The notes: generated by a model from the letters alone, not told the origin. Shown: positions 1-8,655, numbered from the stretch's first letter. The stretch: DNA of 29,590 nt from an uncultured Anaerovibrio sp. (GCA_934196075.1 CAKPVW010000021.1:1-29590), one strand, 5' to 3'. Numbers and translations: made by a program.

Positions 1-530
1 GCGCTATGTAAATGTGCCTCACGCTGCTAAACTCATTCAACCGCATAAAAAGATTCACGAAGTTCATCTTTTTATGGCTTGAATTCGTTAAGAAGCGAGG
101 CGCATTAACATGCCGTAGAAGGGTACATGCCATGCCTCTCAGTTAGTGTATTCACAGCAATTTCCCGCCTTGGCACTGTTTGAGATTATTACCTTTCTCC
201 GCTATGTGGTAGCAAATCAGTTGGTGGCATCGATAAGGCAGAATGATTCGTCAACAGCCGGAGGTGCATAACACTTTTGCGGCAGGAGGCTTCTTGCTTT
301 TGCGAAGCAAAAGTGAGCCCGGAGGCACTCTCTGCCATTCCGGACTATGTGAATTGGCTCAGCGACAAGCGGTATCTCTGCGTAAGGATAAACCATCAGG
401 CAGGGTCATTTAGCCGACAGAGCAAAAGTCGTTATGACCGCAGGCTGTCTTTCAGAAAAACGGGGACGTATAACTCTACAAATCAGAATTTATCATTCTT
501 AATGAAGGTCTAAAAGATTTATCCCCGTAA
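1..530 (+). ncRNA. Candidate large structured RNA, 5' end outside the window
   Basis: This stretch has no open frame with a ribosome binding site, but many complementary arms. Positions 44-54 pair perfectly with 66-76 (11 bp), extended by 35-40 with 79-84, and enclosed by 12-20 with 97-105, where one pair is a G-U wobble on the plus strand but A-C on the minus strand, so plus transcription is favoured. Further arms are 319-327 with 333-343 (two stems split by a bulge), 315-318 with 357-360, 404-409 with 434-439 enclosing 415-418 with 428-431, and a closing-type stem 460-466 with 522-528. Arm 307-313 can pair with either 297-303 or 272-280, so two folds compete. No tRNA, rRNA, tmRNA, RNase P or group II domain V signature was recognised. 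The size and ornateness recall the ROOL, GOLLD and OLE classes, but no consensus was matched. The strand and the 3' end are uncertain. Confidence 0.5.
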
Positions 531-657
531 TCCATGAAAGGCAGAAACACATCGGACTCCTGATCATATACTATGGCAAACTTGACTCAAAAGCAGGATT
601 TTCCAATTTTGTGTCGAATGGTTTGCATAGAAATATAAAAAGGAGGACTTTATTATA

Positions 658-1035
658 ATGCCTGATTTAAAATCTTTTTTCTCCTATAAAGGGCGGCTGG
701 GACGGTTACAATATTTTCTGCGGCAAGGAGCTGTTTGCATAATCTTTGCTTTGCTAGGCCACTCCCTAGAAACCCCTGAAGGAATGTTTGTTTCCGCCTT
801 TGTGCAGAATATACTCATCTCACTACTGATGATTGCACGCTTCCATGATCTTGACAAACCTGGTTATTGGGTTATTATCCCTTTTGTTTGCGATATGGTA
901 ACCATGGCCTTAATATTCAATAGCGCCATGAATATAATGGCCGGTGTCTGCTCTCTTATCGCCTTTGGCATACGGATATACACCCTATTTGCCCCAGGAA
1001 CTCCTGGACCAAACTCTTATGGCCGCCAACCATAA
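658..1035 (+). CDS. DUF805 family small membrane protein
   Basis: The 125-residue protein opens with the DUF805 pattern: a short polar start, FFSYKGRLGRLQYF, then about four hydrophobic segments (roughly residues 22-40, 45-62, 70-90 and 95-112). DUF805 proteins are small inner-membrane proteins of unknown biochemical role. The family motif GR..R..YF near the N-terminus and the length (about 110-150 residues is usual) support the call. The start is fixed by AAGGAGGA at 640-648. The gene stands alone between the structured region at 1-530 and a strong terminator at 1063-1109. I see no convincing promoter in 531-657; transcription could run in from the upstream RNA. The family is seen directly, the function is not known. 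Confidence 0.8.
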   Translation: MPDLKSFFSYKGRLGRLQYFLRQGAVCIIFALLGHSLETPEGMFVSAFVQNILISLLMIARFHDLDKPGYWVIIPFVCDMVTMALIFNSAMNIMAGVCSLIAFGIRIYTLFAPGTPGPNSYGRQP

Positions 1036-1059
1036 AATCAATATAGAAACAGCCAACAG

Positions 1060-1115
1060 AAAACCGGCCTCCCAAAGTTAGATTGCAAATCTAACTTTGG
1101 GAGGCCGGTAAAATT
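1060..1115. terminator. Bidirectional terminator, 22-bp perfect hairpin
   Basis: Positions 1063-1084 are perfectly complementary to 1088-1109, leaving a three-base GCA loop. The hairpin sits between the convergent DUF805 gene and the chemoreceptor gene. On the minus strand the stem is followed by TTTTC; on the plus strand by AAAATTTT. It probably ends both transcripts. The unbroken stem is much longer than needed for termination. Confidence 0.85.
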
Positions 1116-1140
1116 TTCACGGTTGCTATAGCTCTCCTGC

Positions 1141-3105
1141 TTAAATGGTGAAGCGGTTTAGCTCGCTCTGCAGCTTGGTTGACAGTTCTGCCAAGGCATT
1201 GGAAGCAGTCTGTATCTCCTGCATTGAGGCAAGCTGTGACTGACTTTTATCACTGATATATTTCATCCCTTTGGTATTTTCTTCCAGATAAGCGGAAATA
1301 TCATGGACTGCCTGCTGTACCTGCTGGCTGCCATCACGCTGTTTATCAGACAACATCTTGATTTCGTTAATCTTACTGGTAAGATTTTCGATGGAAGCAA
1401 AAATTTCTTTAAAGGAATCCACGGTCTGACGTACAGACAACACGCCAGTCTCTACGCCCTGACAGCTTTTATCCATATTTTGGATTGCCATAGTCGTTTC
1501 ATTTTGTACCTGAGTGATAATTTTTGCAATCTCCTTGGCTGCTCCATCTGTCTGATTTGCTAACTTGGAAACCTCCTCAGCCACAACTGCAAAGCCACGG
1601 CCATGCTCACCTGCCCTAGCTGCCTCAATAGCTGCATTCAAGGAGAGTAAATTGGTCTGCTCGGCAATCTCGCTGATGGTATCTACAATATGACCAACCT
1701 GATTGGATTTCTCCCCTAGCTCAGCAATTGCACTGGCCGTAGCATTAACATCCGACTGAATGGTCAGCATCTGCTGTACAGCTGAATCTGACTTGCGTGA
1801 ACCATCATCTGCTATCTTCTGGCTGTCAACTGCAGCCGTTGCCGCTGCATCAGCAGCATTGACTGTTGAATCAATCGCATCCACCATATCCGTAATCGTA
1901 GCAATAGAATCATGGGAAACAGCAAGCTTGGCCTGAGTATTCTTTGCAGCCTCTACCATATGCATTTTGGTTTCCGTTGCAATATCCACCACGGACTCTA
2001 CCGTAGCAGAAAGTTCTTCAGAAGCCGCTGATACGCTCTCGCTGGTTTCTGCGGATTTGAAAATCAATTTTTTCAAACTGTCTGCTGTCTTATTAAAGCT
2101 TTCTCCTAAAGCACGGATTTCCTCCAAATCATTATCTGTTTCAATTTTCTGACGCAAATCACCATTGGAAATTCTCTGTAATGCTCCAAGCACTTCATTC
2201 AGTGGACTGGTAATGCCAGCTGCTAAGCGGACAGCAGCCAATACACTGATAATAAAGGCCACAACTGCCAACAGCAAATCGATCAAGGCAACTGACCAAA
2301 AATGACGGTAAATATCTGCTAAAGGCTGATAGGTAATAACCCCCCAGCCATATTCATCAACAGGTGCATAAGCAATCAATGAATCAACGCCCGTACTGGA
2401 ATCGCCTTGCGTTGTACCTGTTTCACCCTTGGTAACTGCAGCTGCATAAGGCAACTCCATCAAACTATCCTCGTTCTCAATACTTGATTTGTCAGGATGA
2501 GCTATCAATACGCCATTTTTGTCGATGATATCCATATAACCAGTCTCACCCATGACTATGCTGTCCGTAGTGTCCCATAGTGATTTGAGAGATATATCGG
2601 AAGCAACTACTCCGACGATTTCACCGTTTGCTCCCCTAATAGGATCGGCAATAGTCAGGCATAAATGCTTCGTTGTGGATGATACATAGGCATTCGTGGC
2701 AAAACTATCACCCTTGATAGCTGCCTTGAAATACTCTTTTTCGGCGCGATTAGCCAGTTTGCCGCTAGAACGCACAATCTGGTTGCCATCCTTGTCCAAC
2801 ACGGCAATCAGCTCAAACTGATGATTCTTTGCCTGTATATCCTTGATCGCCTGCAGCATCTGCTCAGGCTGCATAGCACGTACAGAGGGCATGGCTGCAA
2901 TAGCCATATTAGTTCCCCTATAAGCATCAATATTGTGCTTGAATGCTGCTGCCATCTGCTGATTGAACTGCAAATCTGCCTGCACGGTTGTTTCCTTCAA
3001 ACTGCCAAGCAAAGTAATACAATTGATGACAGATAAAATCAACAAAGGTACACAGGAAAAAAGCACAAACAGCATCATCAGCCGTGACTTTAATGAATGA
3101 TTCAT
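1141..3105 (-). CDS. Transmembrane methyl-accepting chemotaxis protein (dCache-HAMP-MA)
   Basis: This 654-residue chemoreceptor senses an extracytoplasmic ligand and controls the CheA kinase. Residues 9-33 form the first membrane helix, about 35-265 a double-Cache sensor (with YFKAAIKGD and [16 protein letters not shown], typical of its two lobes), about 268-295 the second membrane helix, then HAMP (about 296-345) and the signalling domain, whose hairpin tip has [20 protein letters not shown] and [16 protein letters not shown] do not see the Y-R-W-Y pattern of amino-acid-binding Cache domains, so the ligand is open. There is no C-terminal CheR-docking pentapeptide. The start has GGAGG seven to eight bases upstream and a good promoter at 3166-3194. 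No che genes are in the window. Confidence 0.93.
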   Translation of the reverse strand: MNHSLKSRLMMLFVLFSCVPLLILSVINCITLLGSLKETTVQADLQFNQQMAAAFKHNIDAYRGTNMAIAAMPSVRAMQPEQMLQAIKDIQAKNHQFELIAVLDKDGNQIVRSSGKLANRAEKEYFKAAIKGDSFATNAYVSSTTKHLCLTIADPIRGANGEIVGVVASDISLKSLWDTTDSIVMGETGYMDIIDKNGVLIAHPDKSSIENEDSLMELPYAAAVTKGETGTTQGDSSTGVDSLIAYAPVDEYGWGVITYQPLADIYRHFWSVALIDLLLAVVAFIISVLAAVRLAAGITSPLNEVLGALQRISNGDLRQKIETDNDLEEIRALGESFNKTADSLKKLIFKSAETSESVSAASEELSATVESVVDIATETKMHMVEAAKNTQAKLAVSHDSIATITDMVDAIDSTVNAADAAATAAVDSQKIADDGSRKSDSAVQQMLTIQSDVNATASAIAELGEKSNQVGHIVDTISEIAEQTNLLSLNAAIEAARAGEHGRGFAVVAEEVSKLANQTDGAAKEIAKIITQVQNETTMAIQNMDKSCQGVETGVLSVRQTVDSFKEIFASIENLTSKINEIKMLSDKQRDGSQQVQQAVHDISAYLEENTKGMKYISDKSQSQLASMQEIQTASNALAELSTKLQSELNRFTI

Positions 3106-3165
3106 TGAAAATTCCTCCTATTTAAGCAATTAACATACTTATTTGTCAATTGCAAGTCCTTCTCA

Positions 3166-3194
3166 ATTATAGTACCATACATGAACAAATTCAA
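3166..3194 (-). promoter_or_regulatory. Sigma-A type promoter of the chemoreceptor gene
   Basis: On the minus strand, TTGAAT (3194-3189) and TATAAT (3171-3166) are separated by exactly 17 bases, about 60 bases before the chemoreceptor start. No sigma-28 type motility promoter was recognised here, so the gene may be expressed from the housekeeping sigma factor. Confidence 0.7.
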
Positions 3195-3245
3195 CTAATT
3201 TTATCTATGTTCCCTGTCCTTTTACGTGCTATTTCAATTTTACTA

Positions 3246-3899
3246 CTACTCTACTGCTTTATAGATTTTTTCATCATCGATGGCGCCGTGGCGGATGATC
3301 ACAGGCTTACTGCCAGTGCAGTCTACAATAGTGGATTCTCTGCCAATGGCGCAAGGGCCACCATCCAAGATCATGGCCAGCCGCCCAGCCATATCCCCAA
3401 ATACATCTGCCCCGCTCTTGGGGCTTACATGTCCAGAAATATTGGCACTGGGCACCGCCAAAGGCGCCCTCACAGCCTGCAATACCGCCAAGGCCACAGG
3501 ATTATCCGGAATACGAATACCCACTGTGTCCCTACCGCCAGTAACCAAATCCGGCACCTGCGCTGCTTTAGGCAACACGACCGTAATAGGCCCAGGCGCA
3601 AATTTTTCCAGCAATTTCCGCGCCATCAGTGGCACATAGGCAGCTATCTGCTGAATCATATTCACATTAGCCACCTGCAGGGAAAAAGCCTTGCCGGCTG
3701 GACGATTCTTAGCCGCATAAAGTCTTTCCACTGCCTCCACATTCAAACCTAGAGCACCAATACCATAAACAGTTTCCGTAGGAAAAGCTACCAGCTCACC
3801 AGATTTCAACAGCTGGGCAGCCCTTTGAATCTCTCCTTGCTGACGAGACAAATCCCTGATTGGCACCATTTCTGTAGGCTGATTAAAAATATCCTCCAT
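3246..3899 (-). CDS. tsaC: Threonylcarbamoyl-AMP synthase (TsaC/YrdC type)
   Basis: The enzyme makes threonylcarbamoyl-AMP from threonine, bicarbonate and ATP, the first step of t6A37 modification of ANN-decoding tRNAs. The YrdC fold is shown by LKSGELVAFPTETVYGIGA, the KNRPAGKAFSLQV segment that binds nucleotide (the family has K-R-P-x-x-K-P), VPSANISGH and a late STIVDC. At about 217 residues it has the YrdC domain only and lacks the C-terminal Sua5 domain, so it is TsaC-like rather than full Sua5. I place the start at 3899, because GGAGAGG lies seven bases upstream; an in-frame ATG at 3929 would add ten residues and overlap prmC by 13 bases. The gene is last in the prfA operon, and I see no clear terminator after it. 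Confidence 0.9.
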   Translation of the reverse strand: MEDIFNQPTEMVPIRDLSRQQGEIQRAAQLLKSGELVAFPTETVYGIGALGLNVEAVERLYAAKNRPAGKAFSLQVANVNMIQQIAAYVPLMARKLLEKFAPGPITVVLPKAAQVPDLVTGGRDTVGIRIPDNPVALAVLQAVRAPLAVPSANISGHVSPKSGADVFGDMAGRLAMILDGGPCAIGRESTIVDCTGSKPVIIRHGAIDDEKIYKAVE

Positions 3900-3916
3900 C
3901 TTTTTTCCTCTCCATC

Positions 3917-4789
3917 TTAGGCCTTCCACAGGATTACTACCCGTTCAATGCCAGCCAAATCTCGCAGAATTTCACATTTGCCCCACTGACTCATGTTTTT
4001 AGCCATGGCTTCCAGCTGATGAGCCTGATGAATGCCAACTTCCATGGCCAAAAAACCGCCATCCTTCAGCAAATCCCCGGATTCGACCAGCAAACGGCGA
4101 TAAAAATCCAGCCCATCCTCACCGCCATCCAGTGCTCCCATTGGCTCATAAGCCTTTACATCAGAAGCTAAAGCAGCAATATCTGCCTTGGGAATATAAG
4201 GGGGGTTAGAAACTATGGCGTTCAGCAGCTCTCCCTTGGCTTTCAAAGGCGCCAGCAAATCCCCCTGCAAAAACTCCACCCGCTGGGACAACCCCAGAGA
4301 AACACTATTTTCCTGAGCTACTGCCAATGCTCCCGGCGAAATATCCACCGCCATAGCTCCTAGCTTAGGAAGATAATTCAAAAGAGACAAACAAATGGCT
4401 CCTGTGCCTGTACCAATATCTGCCAGCATACTATTCTCACCAGCCGCTGGCAATCTTTGCAGTACAGCCTCCACTAGAATCTCCGTATCAGGACGAGGTA
4501 TCAAAGTATCTCTTGTTACCTTGAAATCCAAGCCCATAAAATCTCGATGGCCGGTAATATAAGCCACTGGTTCGTGGTTTACCCGACGCTTGATACACTC
4601 TCGATAGGCCGCCAACTCAGATTGCTCCAAAGGCTGATCAAAATGCACATAAAGGTAAATCCGCTCTGGCTGATTGAGTACATGGGCCAGCAATACCTCT
4701 GCATCCAGCCGAGGGGAATCCAGCTGCGCCTTCTGAAAATATTCCTCTGTCCATTTCAGAATTTTTCCAATGGTCCAAACTTCTGCCAT
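3917..4789 (-). CDS. prmC: Peptide chain release factor N5-glutamine methyltransferase
   Basis: PrmC methylates the glutamine of the GGQ motif in release factors 1 and 2, using S-adenosylmethionine, which speeds peptide release. The 290-residue length is normal. Residues 1-90 form the helical release-factor-binding domain, 124-131 (DIGTGTGA) the cofactor loop, and 195-198 (NPPY, followed by IP) the catalytic motif that binds the glutamine amide. The start has AAGGTG ten bases upstream. It follows prfA, its own substrate, after one base, an arrangement conserved in many bacteria. The last bases lie just before the preferred start of tsaC. Confidence 0.95.
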   Translation of the reverse strand: MAEVWTIGKILKWTEEYFQKAQLDSPRLDAEVLLAHVLNQPERIYLYVHFDQPLEQSELAAYRECIKRRVNHEPVAYITGHRDFMGLDFKVTRDTLIPRPDTEILVEAVLQRLPAAGENSMLADIGTGTGAICLSLLNYLPKLGAMAVDISPGALAVAQENSVSLGLSQRVEFLQGDLLAPLKAKGELLNAIVSNPPYIPKADIAALASDVKAYEPMGALDGGEDGLDFYRRLLVESGDLLKDGGFLAMEVGIHQAHQLEAMAKNMSQWGKCEILRDLAGIERVVILWKA

Positions 4790-4790
4790 A

Positions 4791-5867
4791 TTATTGCACC
4801 TTTTTTAGTCTTTCTGCCTGATCTGCTGTAATCAAGGCATTTATCAGCTCATCCAGCTGACCATTCAGCACAGCCTCCAGCTTATGCAGGGTAAGGCCAA
4901 TGCGATGGTCAGTAACCCGCCCCTGAGGGAAATTATAGGTTCTGATTCTCTGACTACGGTCCCCGGAACCTACCTGACTCTTACGGTCTGCTGCAATGGC
5001 ATCAGCCTGTTGCTGCTGTGCCTGCTCCAACACTCTGGCTCGCAGCACACGCATGGCCTTTTCCTTGTTTTTCAACTGGGATTTTTCATCCTGACACTGT
5101 ACCACAATGCCTGTTGGCAAATGGGTAATACGAATGGCAGATTCAGTTTTATTTACATACTGACCGCCAGCACCACCAGCCCGATAGGTATCAATCCGCA
5201 GCTCCTCTGGGCGAATGTCCACATCTACCTCGTCCGCCTCTGGCAATACAGCCACGGTAACAGCAGAAGTATGTATACGGCCACCGGATTCTGTAACAGG
5301 CACCCGCTGTACTCTATGAGTACCGCTTTCGTATTTCAGCTTGCTATAAGCTCCCTGGCCCTCCACAGCAAAAGAAATTTCCTTGAAACCGCCAATTTCG
5401 GTAGGATTGGCATCCATAATATTAACCTTCCACCCCTGAGCCTCAGCATAGCGGGAATACATTCTAAACAAATCCCCGGCAAAAAGGGCAGCTTCCTCGC
5501 CACCAACACCGCCACGAATTTCTACAATAACATTCCTGTCATCATTAGGATCCCTAGGCAGCAGTAAAATAGGCAGCAGCTCATCCAGCTCCTCCTTGCG
5601 GGCTCTCAGCTCAGCTAGCTCCTCCTCCACCATATGGCGGAACTCATTATCATCAATGCCCTCGGACAGCATATTCTTATCATCCTCAATGCCGGTACAA
5701 ACCTGCTTGTATTCACGATAGGCTGTAACAATCGACTCCAAGCCAGCATGCTCCCGATTGTAGCGCTGCCAGCGGGACATATCCTCCAATACAGAAGGAT
5801 CACTTATCAGAGATTCCAGCTCCAGATATTTGTCCTCTACAGCCTGCAATTTATCCATCATATTCAT
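4791..5867 (-). CDS. prfA: Peptide chain release factor 1
   Basis: RF1 recognises UAA and UAG stop codons in the ribosomal A site and triggers hydrolysis of peptidyl-tRNA. The 358-residue protein has the codon-reading tripeptide P-V-T at 190-192 (the PxT signature of RF1; RF2 has SPF) and the catalytic GGQ at 234-236 in the context [20 protein letters not shown] sits nine bases before the first ATG. The start lies three bases after the DUF1385 stop codon, so the two are probably translated from one message. The glutamine of GGQ is the expected target of the downstream prmC product. Confidence 0.97.
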   Translation of the reverse strand: MNMMDKLQAVEDKYLELESLISDPSVLEDMSRWQRYNREHAGLESIVTAYREYKQVCTGIEDDKNMLSEGIDDNEFRHMVEEELAELRARKEELDELLPILLLPRDPNDDRNVIVEIRGGVGGEEAALFAGDLFRMYSRYAEAQGWKVNIMDANPTEIGGFKEISFAVEGQGAYSKLKYESGTHRVQRVPVTESGGRIHTSAVTVAVLPEADEVDVDIRPEELRIDTYRAGGAGGQYVNKTESAIRITHLPTGIVVQCQDEKSQLKNKEKAMRVLRARVLEQAQQQQADAIAADRKSQVGSGDRSQRIRTYNFPQGRVTDHRIGLTLHKLEAVLNGQLDELINALITADQAERLKKVQ

Positions 5868-5870
5868 ATA

Positions 5871-6776
5871 TTAATACACTCCATCTCTATAAACCCCGCT
5901 GCCAGCAGGAATTTTATCAGCAGGCAATACAGCCTTGGCGGACTCAATAGCTACCTCCAGCATATCCGGCTCTGGTTCTCTGGTGGTCAAACGCTGCAGC
6001 CACAGTCCTGGCTTTACTGCCCACCCTAGGAGACAGCTATCAGAATTTGCCGAAAATCTAATAATCTCATAGGAAATACCTGCCACCACTGGCAGCAAGA
6101 CAATTCTGCTCACAATTCGCTCTATCAGGCTGGGCCAGCCTAGAAAGGCAAAGACGAAAATACTTACCAGCATTACTATCAGCAAAAAGGAGGTACCACA
6201 TCGCTTGTGAAATCTGGTATGCTTCATGGCATTTTCCACAGTTAATGCCTCTCCCGCCTCAAAGCAGGCAATGGTCTTGTGCTCTGCCCCATGATATTGA
6301 AACACCCGCTGAATATCCTTCATACGGGAAATTCCCACAATATAGGCTATAAAAATAAACAGACGCAGTACACCCTCCATAAGATTCAGGAAAACCGGAT
6401 CCTCCGTAATGCTATGAAAAAGCTTGGCTGCGCCAGTAGGAATAGCAATAAACAAAATAGCTGCCAGCACAAAGGCAAAGATAATTGTACCTGCCAGCTC
6501 TCTATCAGAAAGCTGTTCTTCCTCCTCACCAGCCATCTGAGCAGAATACCCCAGGGAGCGAATACCAATAACCAGTGATTCAATCAGGGACACACAGCCT
6601 CGCAAAAGAGGCTTTTTCAGCACTGGATATCTATCGCTAATAGAATTCACAGGCCGACTGCTTATTTCAATTTTGCCTTCAGGGGTACGAACTGCCGTAG
6701 CGGTCAGCTCCGGCCCCCGCATCATAACACCTTCGATAACAGCCTGACCGCCAATGGTAATCTTCTTTTCTTCCAT
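5871..6776 (-). CDS. DUF1385 family membrane protein (YqhQ-like)
   Basis: The protein begins with the family hallmark GGQAVIEGVMMRGP at residues 8-21 and has several hydrophobic segments (about 88-110, 130-150, 195-215 and 220-240). A central AEHKTIACFE...H.RCGTSF region is also characteristic. DUF1385 proteins are widespread in Firmicutes and lie next to rpmE and prfA with no settled function. The length of 301 residues is typical. GAAAGGA precedes the start. The gene begins only 37 bases after the rpmE terminator, so either a promoter overlaps the terminator or the operon depends on read-through from rpmE. Confidence 0.88.
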   Translation of the reverse strand: MEEKKITIGGQAVIEGVMMRGPELTATAVRTPEGKIEISSRPVNSISDRYPVLKKPLLRGCVSLIESLVIGIRSLGYSAQMAGEEEEQLSDRELAGTIIFAFVLAAILFIAIPTGAAKLFHSITEDPVFLNLMEGVLRLFIFIAYIVGISRMKDIQRVFQYHGAEHKTIACFEAGEALTVENAMKHTRFHKRCGTSFLLIVMLVSIFVFAFLGWPSLIERIVSRIVLLPVVAGISYEIIRFSANSDSCLLGWAVKPGLWLQRLTTREPEPDMLEVAIESAKAVLPADKIPAGSGVYRDGVY

Positions 6777-6813
6777 AATCTATATAAATCCTTTCTCAAA
6801 AGGCCATTCATAC

Positions 6814-6844
6814 AAAAAAAGAGCAGGACAATCCGTCCTGCTCT
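6814..6844 (-). terminator. Intrinsic terminator after rpmE
   Basis: A 10-bp stem (6820-6829 with 6835-6844, loop of five) is followed on the minus strand by seven T residues (6820-6814). It lies nine bases after the rpmE stop and upstream of DUF1385, so it splits or attenuates the rpmE-DUF1385-prfA-prmC-tsaC run. Confidence 0.9.
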
Positions 6845-6852
6845 CCCAGTTC

Positions 6853-7050
6853 TTATTTTGCGTAACGCTTGTTGAACTTCTCAATACGACCACCAGCTGC
6901 GATATCACGCTGACGACCGGTGAAGAAAGGATGGCACTTGGAGCAAACATCAACTCTCAGCTCAGCCTTAGTGGAGCCAGTGGTGAAAGTGTTGCCGCAA
7001 CCGCAAATAACCTTTGCCTCAAAGAATTCTGGATGAATACCGTTCTTCAT
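6853..7050 (-). CDS. rpmE: 50S ribosomal protein L31, zinc-binding (C+) type
   Basis: L31 is a small protein of the large subunit that bridges to the 30S head. The 65-residue product starts [10 protein letters not shown] and has the four zinc ligands C16, C18, C36 and C39, so it is the zinc-containing form rather than the cysteine-free YtiA form. GAGGTG lies eight bases before the ATG; the longer open frame running upstream has no start support and covers the leader. Expression comes from the strong promoter at 7185-7213 through a structured leader of about 130 bases, and ends at a clear terminator. Confidence 0.96.
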   Translation of the reverse strand: MKNGIHPEFFEAKVICGCGNTFTTGSTKAELRVDVCSKCHPFFTGRQRDIAAGGRIEKFNKRYAK

Positions 7051-7178
7051 ATATATACACCTCGCTTCTTCCCATATTGGGCGTATTACAAGTCCTCTCT
7101 GCGAAGACTTGGTCCGACTTAGCTTCCCAAAATGGGACAAAGCCGAAAAAATCAACTTCTCGGATATAAAATCCGACT
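7051..7178 (-). promoter_or_regulatory. Structured rpmE 5' leader, candidate L31 autoregulatory element
   Basis: The predicted untranslated leader is about 130 bases and contains four short hairpins in order of transcription: 7175-7161 (CGGAT arms), 7137-7125 (TCCCA/TGGGA with a three-base loop), 7111-7089 (CAAGTC/GACTTG arms) and 7081-7071 (CCCA/TGGG) close to the start. The heptamer AAGTCGG occurs twice on the minus strand. Leaders of L31 genes that bind L31 itself are described in several phyla, including Firmicutes. That this one belongs to such a class is inference; no consensus was compared. Confidence 0.5.
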
Positions 7179-7184
7179 TGTGAT

Positions 7185-7213
7185 ATTATATCATAGCCCC
7201 CATTCTGGTGCAA
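7185..7213 (-). promoter_or_regulatory. Strong promoter of rpmE
   Basis: On the minus strand TTGCAC (7213-7208), a 17-base spacer and a perfect TATAAT (7190-7185) with an upstream TG (extended -10) lie about 135 bases before the L31 start. Confidence 0.8.
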
Positions 7214-7233
7214 CAAATTATTAGAAAAAAATG

Positions 7234-7262
7234 TTGAAATTTTACCCACTTTACACCATAAT
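7234..7262 (+). promoter_or_regulatory. Promoter of the clpX-like gene
   Basis: TTGAAA (7234-7239) and CATAAT (7257-7262) are separated by 17 bases, 50 bases before the start codon at 7312. It diverges from the rpmE promoter, and the two -35 boxes lie only about 20 bases apart. Confidence 0.75.
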
Positions 7263-7311
7263 GTATACGTTGAAAGAGTAACAATGTTTGTATATTGAGA
7301 GGTATATTTTT

Positions 7312-8601
7312 ATGAGTGAAAAAGATCCTACTATCCAGTGCAGTTTTTGTAAGCGCCGCGTGGTAGTACATTCCCAATATGATTTACCTGTATATGACCC
7401 ACGCAGTGGCTTCGCTCTGTGTGCTAGATGCGTAACAGATATTTACAAGGCCATTGAGGCCCATCAGGTAGAGGTCAACAAGGAAGCAGATGCCGAAACC
7501 ATGAGCAATCTGGATGAGGAAATGTCCAGAATCAAGCCCCATCTTATTAAGGAATATCTTGATAAATACATTATCAATCAGGATCAGGCCAAAAAAATTC
7601 TGTCTGTAGCTGTTTACAATCACTACAAGCGAATGAAATACGGCTTCGATCACAAGGAAGACGAGCTGGATGAAATTGAGAAATCCAATGTGATTATCCT
7701 TGGCCCATCTGGCTGTGGTAAAACCGCCCTGTTATCCCATCTGGCCAAGATGCTGGATATTCCTTTTGCTGTAACCGATTCCTCCAGTCTTACCGAGGCT
7801 GGCTTTGTAGGCTCTGATGTAGAAGTAGCTGTCCGCAATCTGTACTATGCCGCCGACAAGAACATTACCCGCTGTGAGCACGGTATCATTTATCTGGACG
7901 AATTCGACAAAATCGCCCGCAAATCCGGAGAGAACAACACCATTACTGCTGATCCAGGCCATGAGGGTGTACAGCAGTCCCTGTTAAAGATGCTGGAAGG
8001 CAGTGAGGTGGAATTTACCGCCAGAGGCCAGCGAAAACACCCTGAGGCTCCTACCATCAAGGTAAATACCAAGAATATTCTCTTTATTGTAGGCGGTGCC
8101 TTTGTAGGCATTGAGAAAATCATTGCCAAGCGATTGAAGGCTACTGATACCGGTATTGGTTTTGGTGCCAAAATCGAAGGTCAGAATGAAAAGCCAAAAT
8201 ACAATGATTTGATTCACAAAACCAGACCAGAGGATTTGATGAAATTTGGTATTATTCCAGAAATCATCGGCCGCCTCCCTGTTATCTGTACTTTGGAGGA
8301 TTTGGATGAAAACGCCCTGCTGCGGATTCTCACTGAACCTCGCAATGCTCCAGTAAGACAGTACAAAAAGCTGATGGAAATGGATAATGTGGATTTGGAA
8401 TTCTCTGATGATGCCCTCCATGCCGTAGCTCAGAAGGCTATTGAGCGTAAAACCGGTGCCCGTTCCCTCAAGGGAATTATTGAGGATGTTATGCTGAATA
8501 TCATGTTTGATATTCCAAAATCCGACAAACACCGCAAGGTAACCATTACTGCTGATTGTATCAACAACCATGCCACACCTATTGTTGAGGATTTAGAATA
8601 A
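7312..8601 (+). CDS. ClpX-family AAA+ unfoldase with zinc finger
   Basis: The protein resembles ClpX, the ATP-driven unfoldase that feeds substrates to the ClpP protease. The 429 residues hold a C4 zinc-binding domain (C10, C13, C37, C40), Walker A GPSGCGKT at 131-138, pore loop GFVG at 164-167, Walker B LDEFDK around 195-200, an RKH loop at 241-243, the ClpP-docking IGF tripeptide at 282-284, an arginine finger in IIGRLP and sensor-2 GAR at 382-384. Every functional element is present, with changes from typical ClpX (GPTGSGKT and GYVG there). It stands alone with its own promoter and terminator, without clpP, tig or lon. It may be a second ClpX, or the only one moved away from clpP. GAGAGG nine bases upstream supports ATG 7312 over TTG 7288. 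Confidence 0.85.
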   Translation: MSEKDPTIQCSFCKRRVVVHSQYDLPVYDPRSGFALCARCVTDIYKAIEAHQVEVNKEADAETMSNLDEEMSRIKPHLIKEYLDKYIINQDQAKKILSVAVYNHYKRMKYGFDHKEDELDEIEKSNVIILGPSGCGKTALLSHLAKMLDIPFAVTDSSSLTEAGFVGSDVEVAVRNLYYAADKNITRCEHGIIYLDEFDKIARKSGENNTITADPGHEGVQQSLLKMLEGSEVEFTARGQRKHPEAPTIKVNTKNILFIVGGAFVGIEKIIAKRLKATDTGIGFGAKIEGQNEKPKYNDLIHKTRPEDLMKFGIIPEIIGRLPVICTLEDLDENALLRILTEPRNAPVRQYKKLMEMDNVDLEFSDDALHAVAQKAIERKTGARSLKGIIEDVMLNIMFDIPKSDKHRKVTITADCINNHATPIVEDLE

Positions 8602-8610
8602 GAAAAACTA

Positions 8611-8655
8611 AAAAAGGCTTCTCTAAACGCATTTTCGCTTTAGAGAAGCCTTTTT
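8611..8655. terminator. Bidirectional terminator between convergent genes
   Basis: A 17-bp stem (8611-8627 with 8639-8655) begins with five A and ends with five T, so it works on either strand. It ends the clpX-like gene and the convergent hydrogenase-chemoreceptor gene. Confidence 0.9.

Noticed and set aside
277..513. 78-codon open frame inside the structured region
   Set aside because: No ribosome binding site, no recognisable protein pattern, and it covers several stems; treated as a chance frame in an RNA region.
1..530. RNase P RNA, tmRNA, 6S RNA or group II intron remnant
   Set aside because: None of the sequence signatures I know for these RNAs was found. Assignment to ROOL, GOLLD or OLE was also not made, because the consensus could not be compared.
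582..610. Promoter for the DUF805 gene with TTGACT at -35
   Set aside because: No acceptable -10 box follows at 16-18 bases.
3150..3752. 200-codon open frame antisense to tsaC
   Set aside because: It lies mostly opposite a clear YrdC gene, has low-complexity antisense composition and no binding site.
7051..7155. Longer start for rpmE
   Set aside because: The extension has no binding site and overlaps the leader hairpins, while [10 protein letters not shown] is the standard L31 start with GAGGTG in front.
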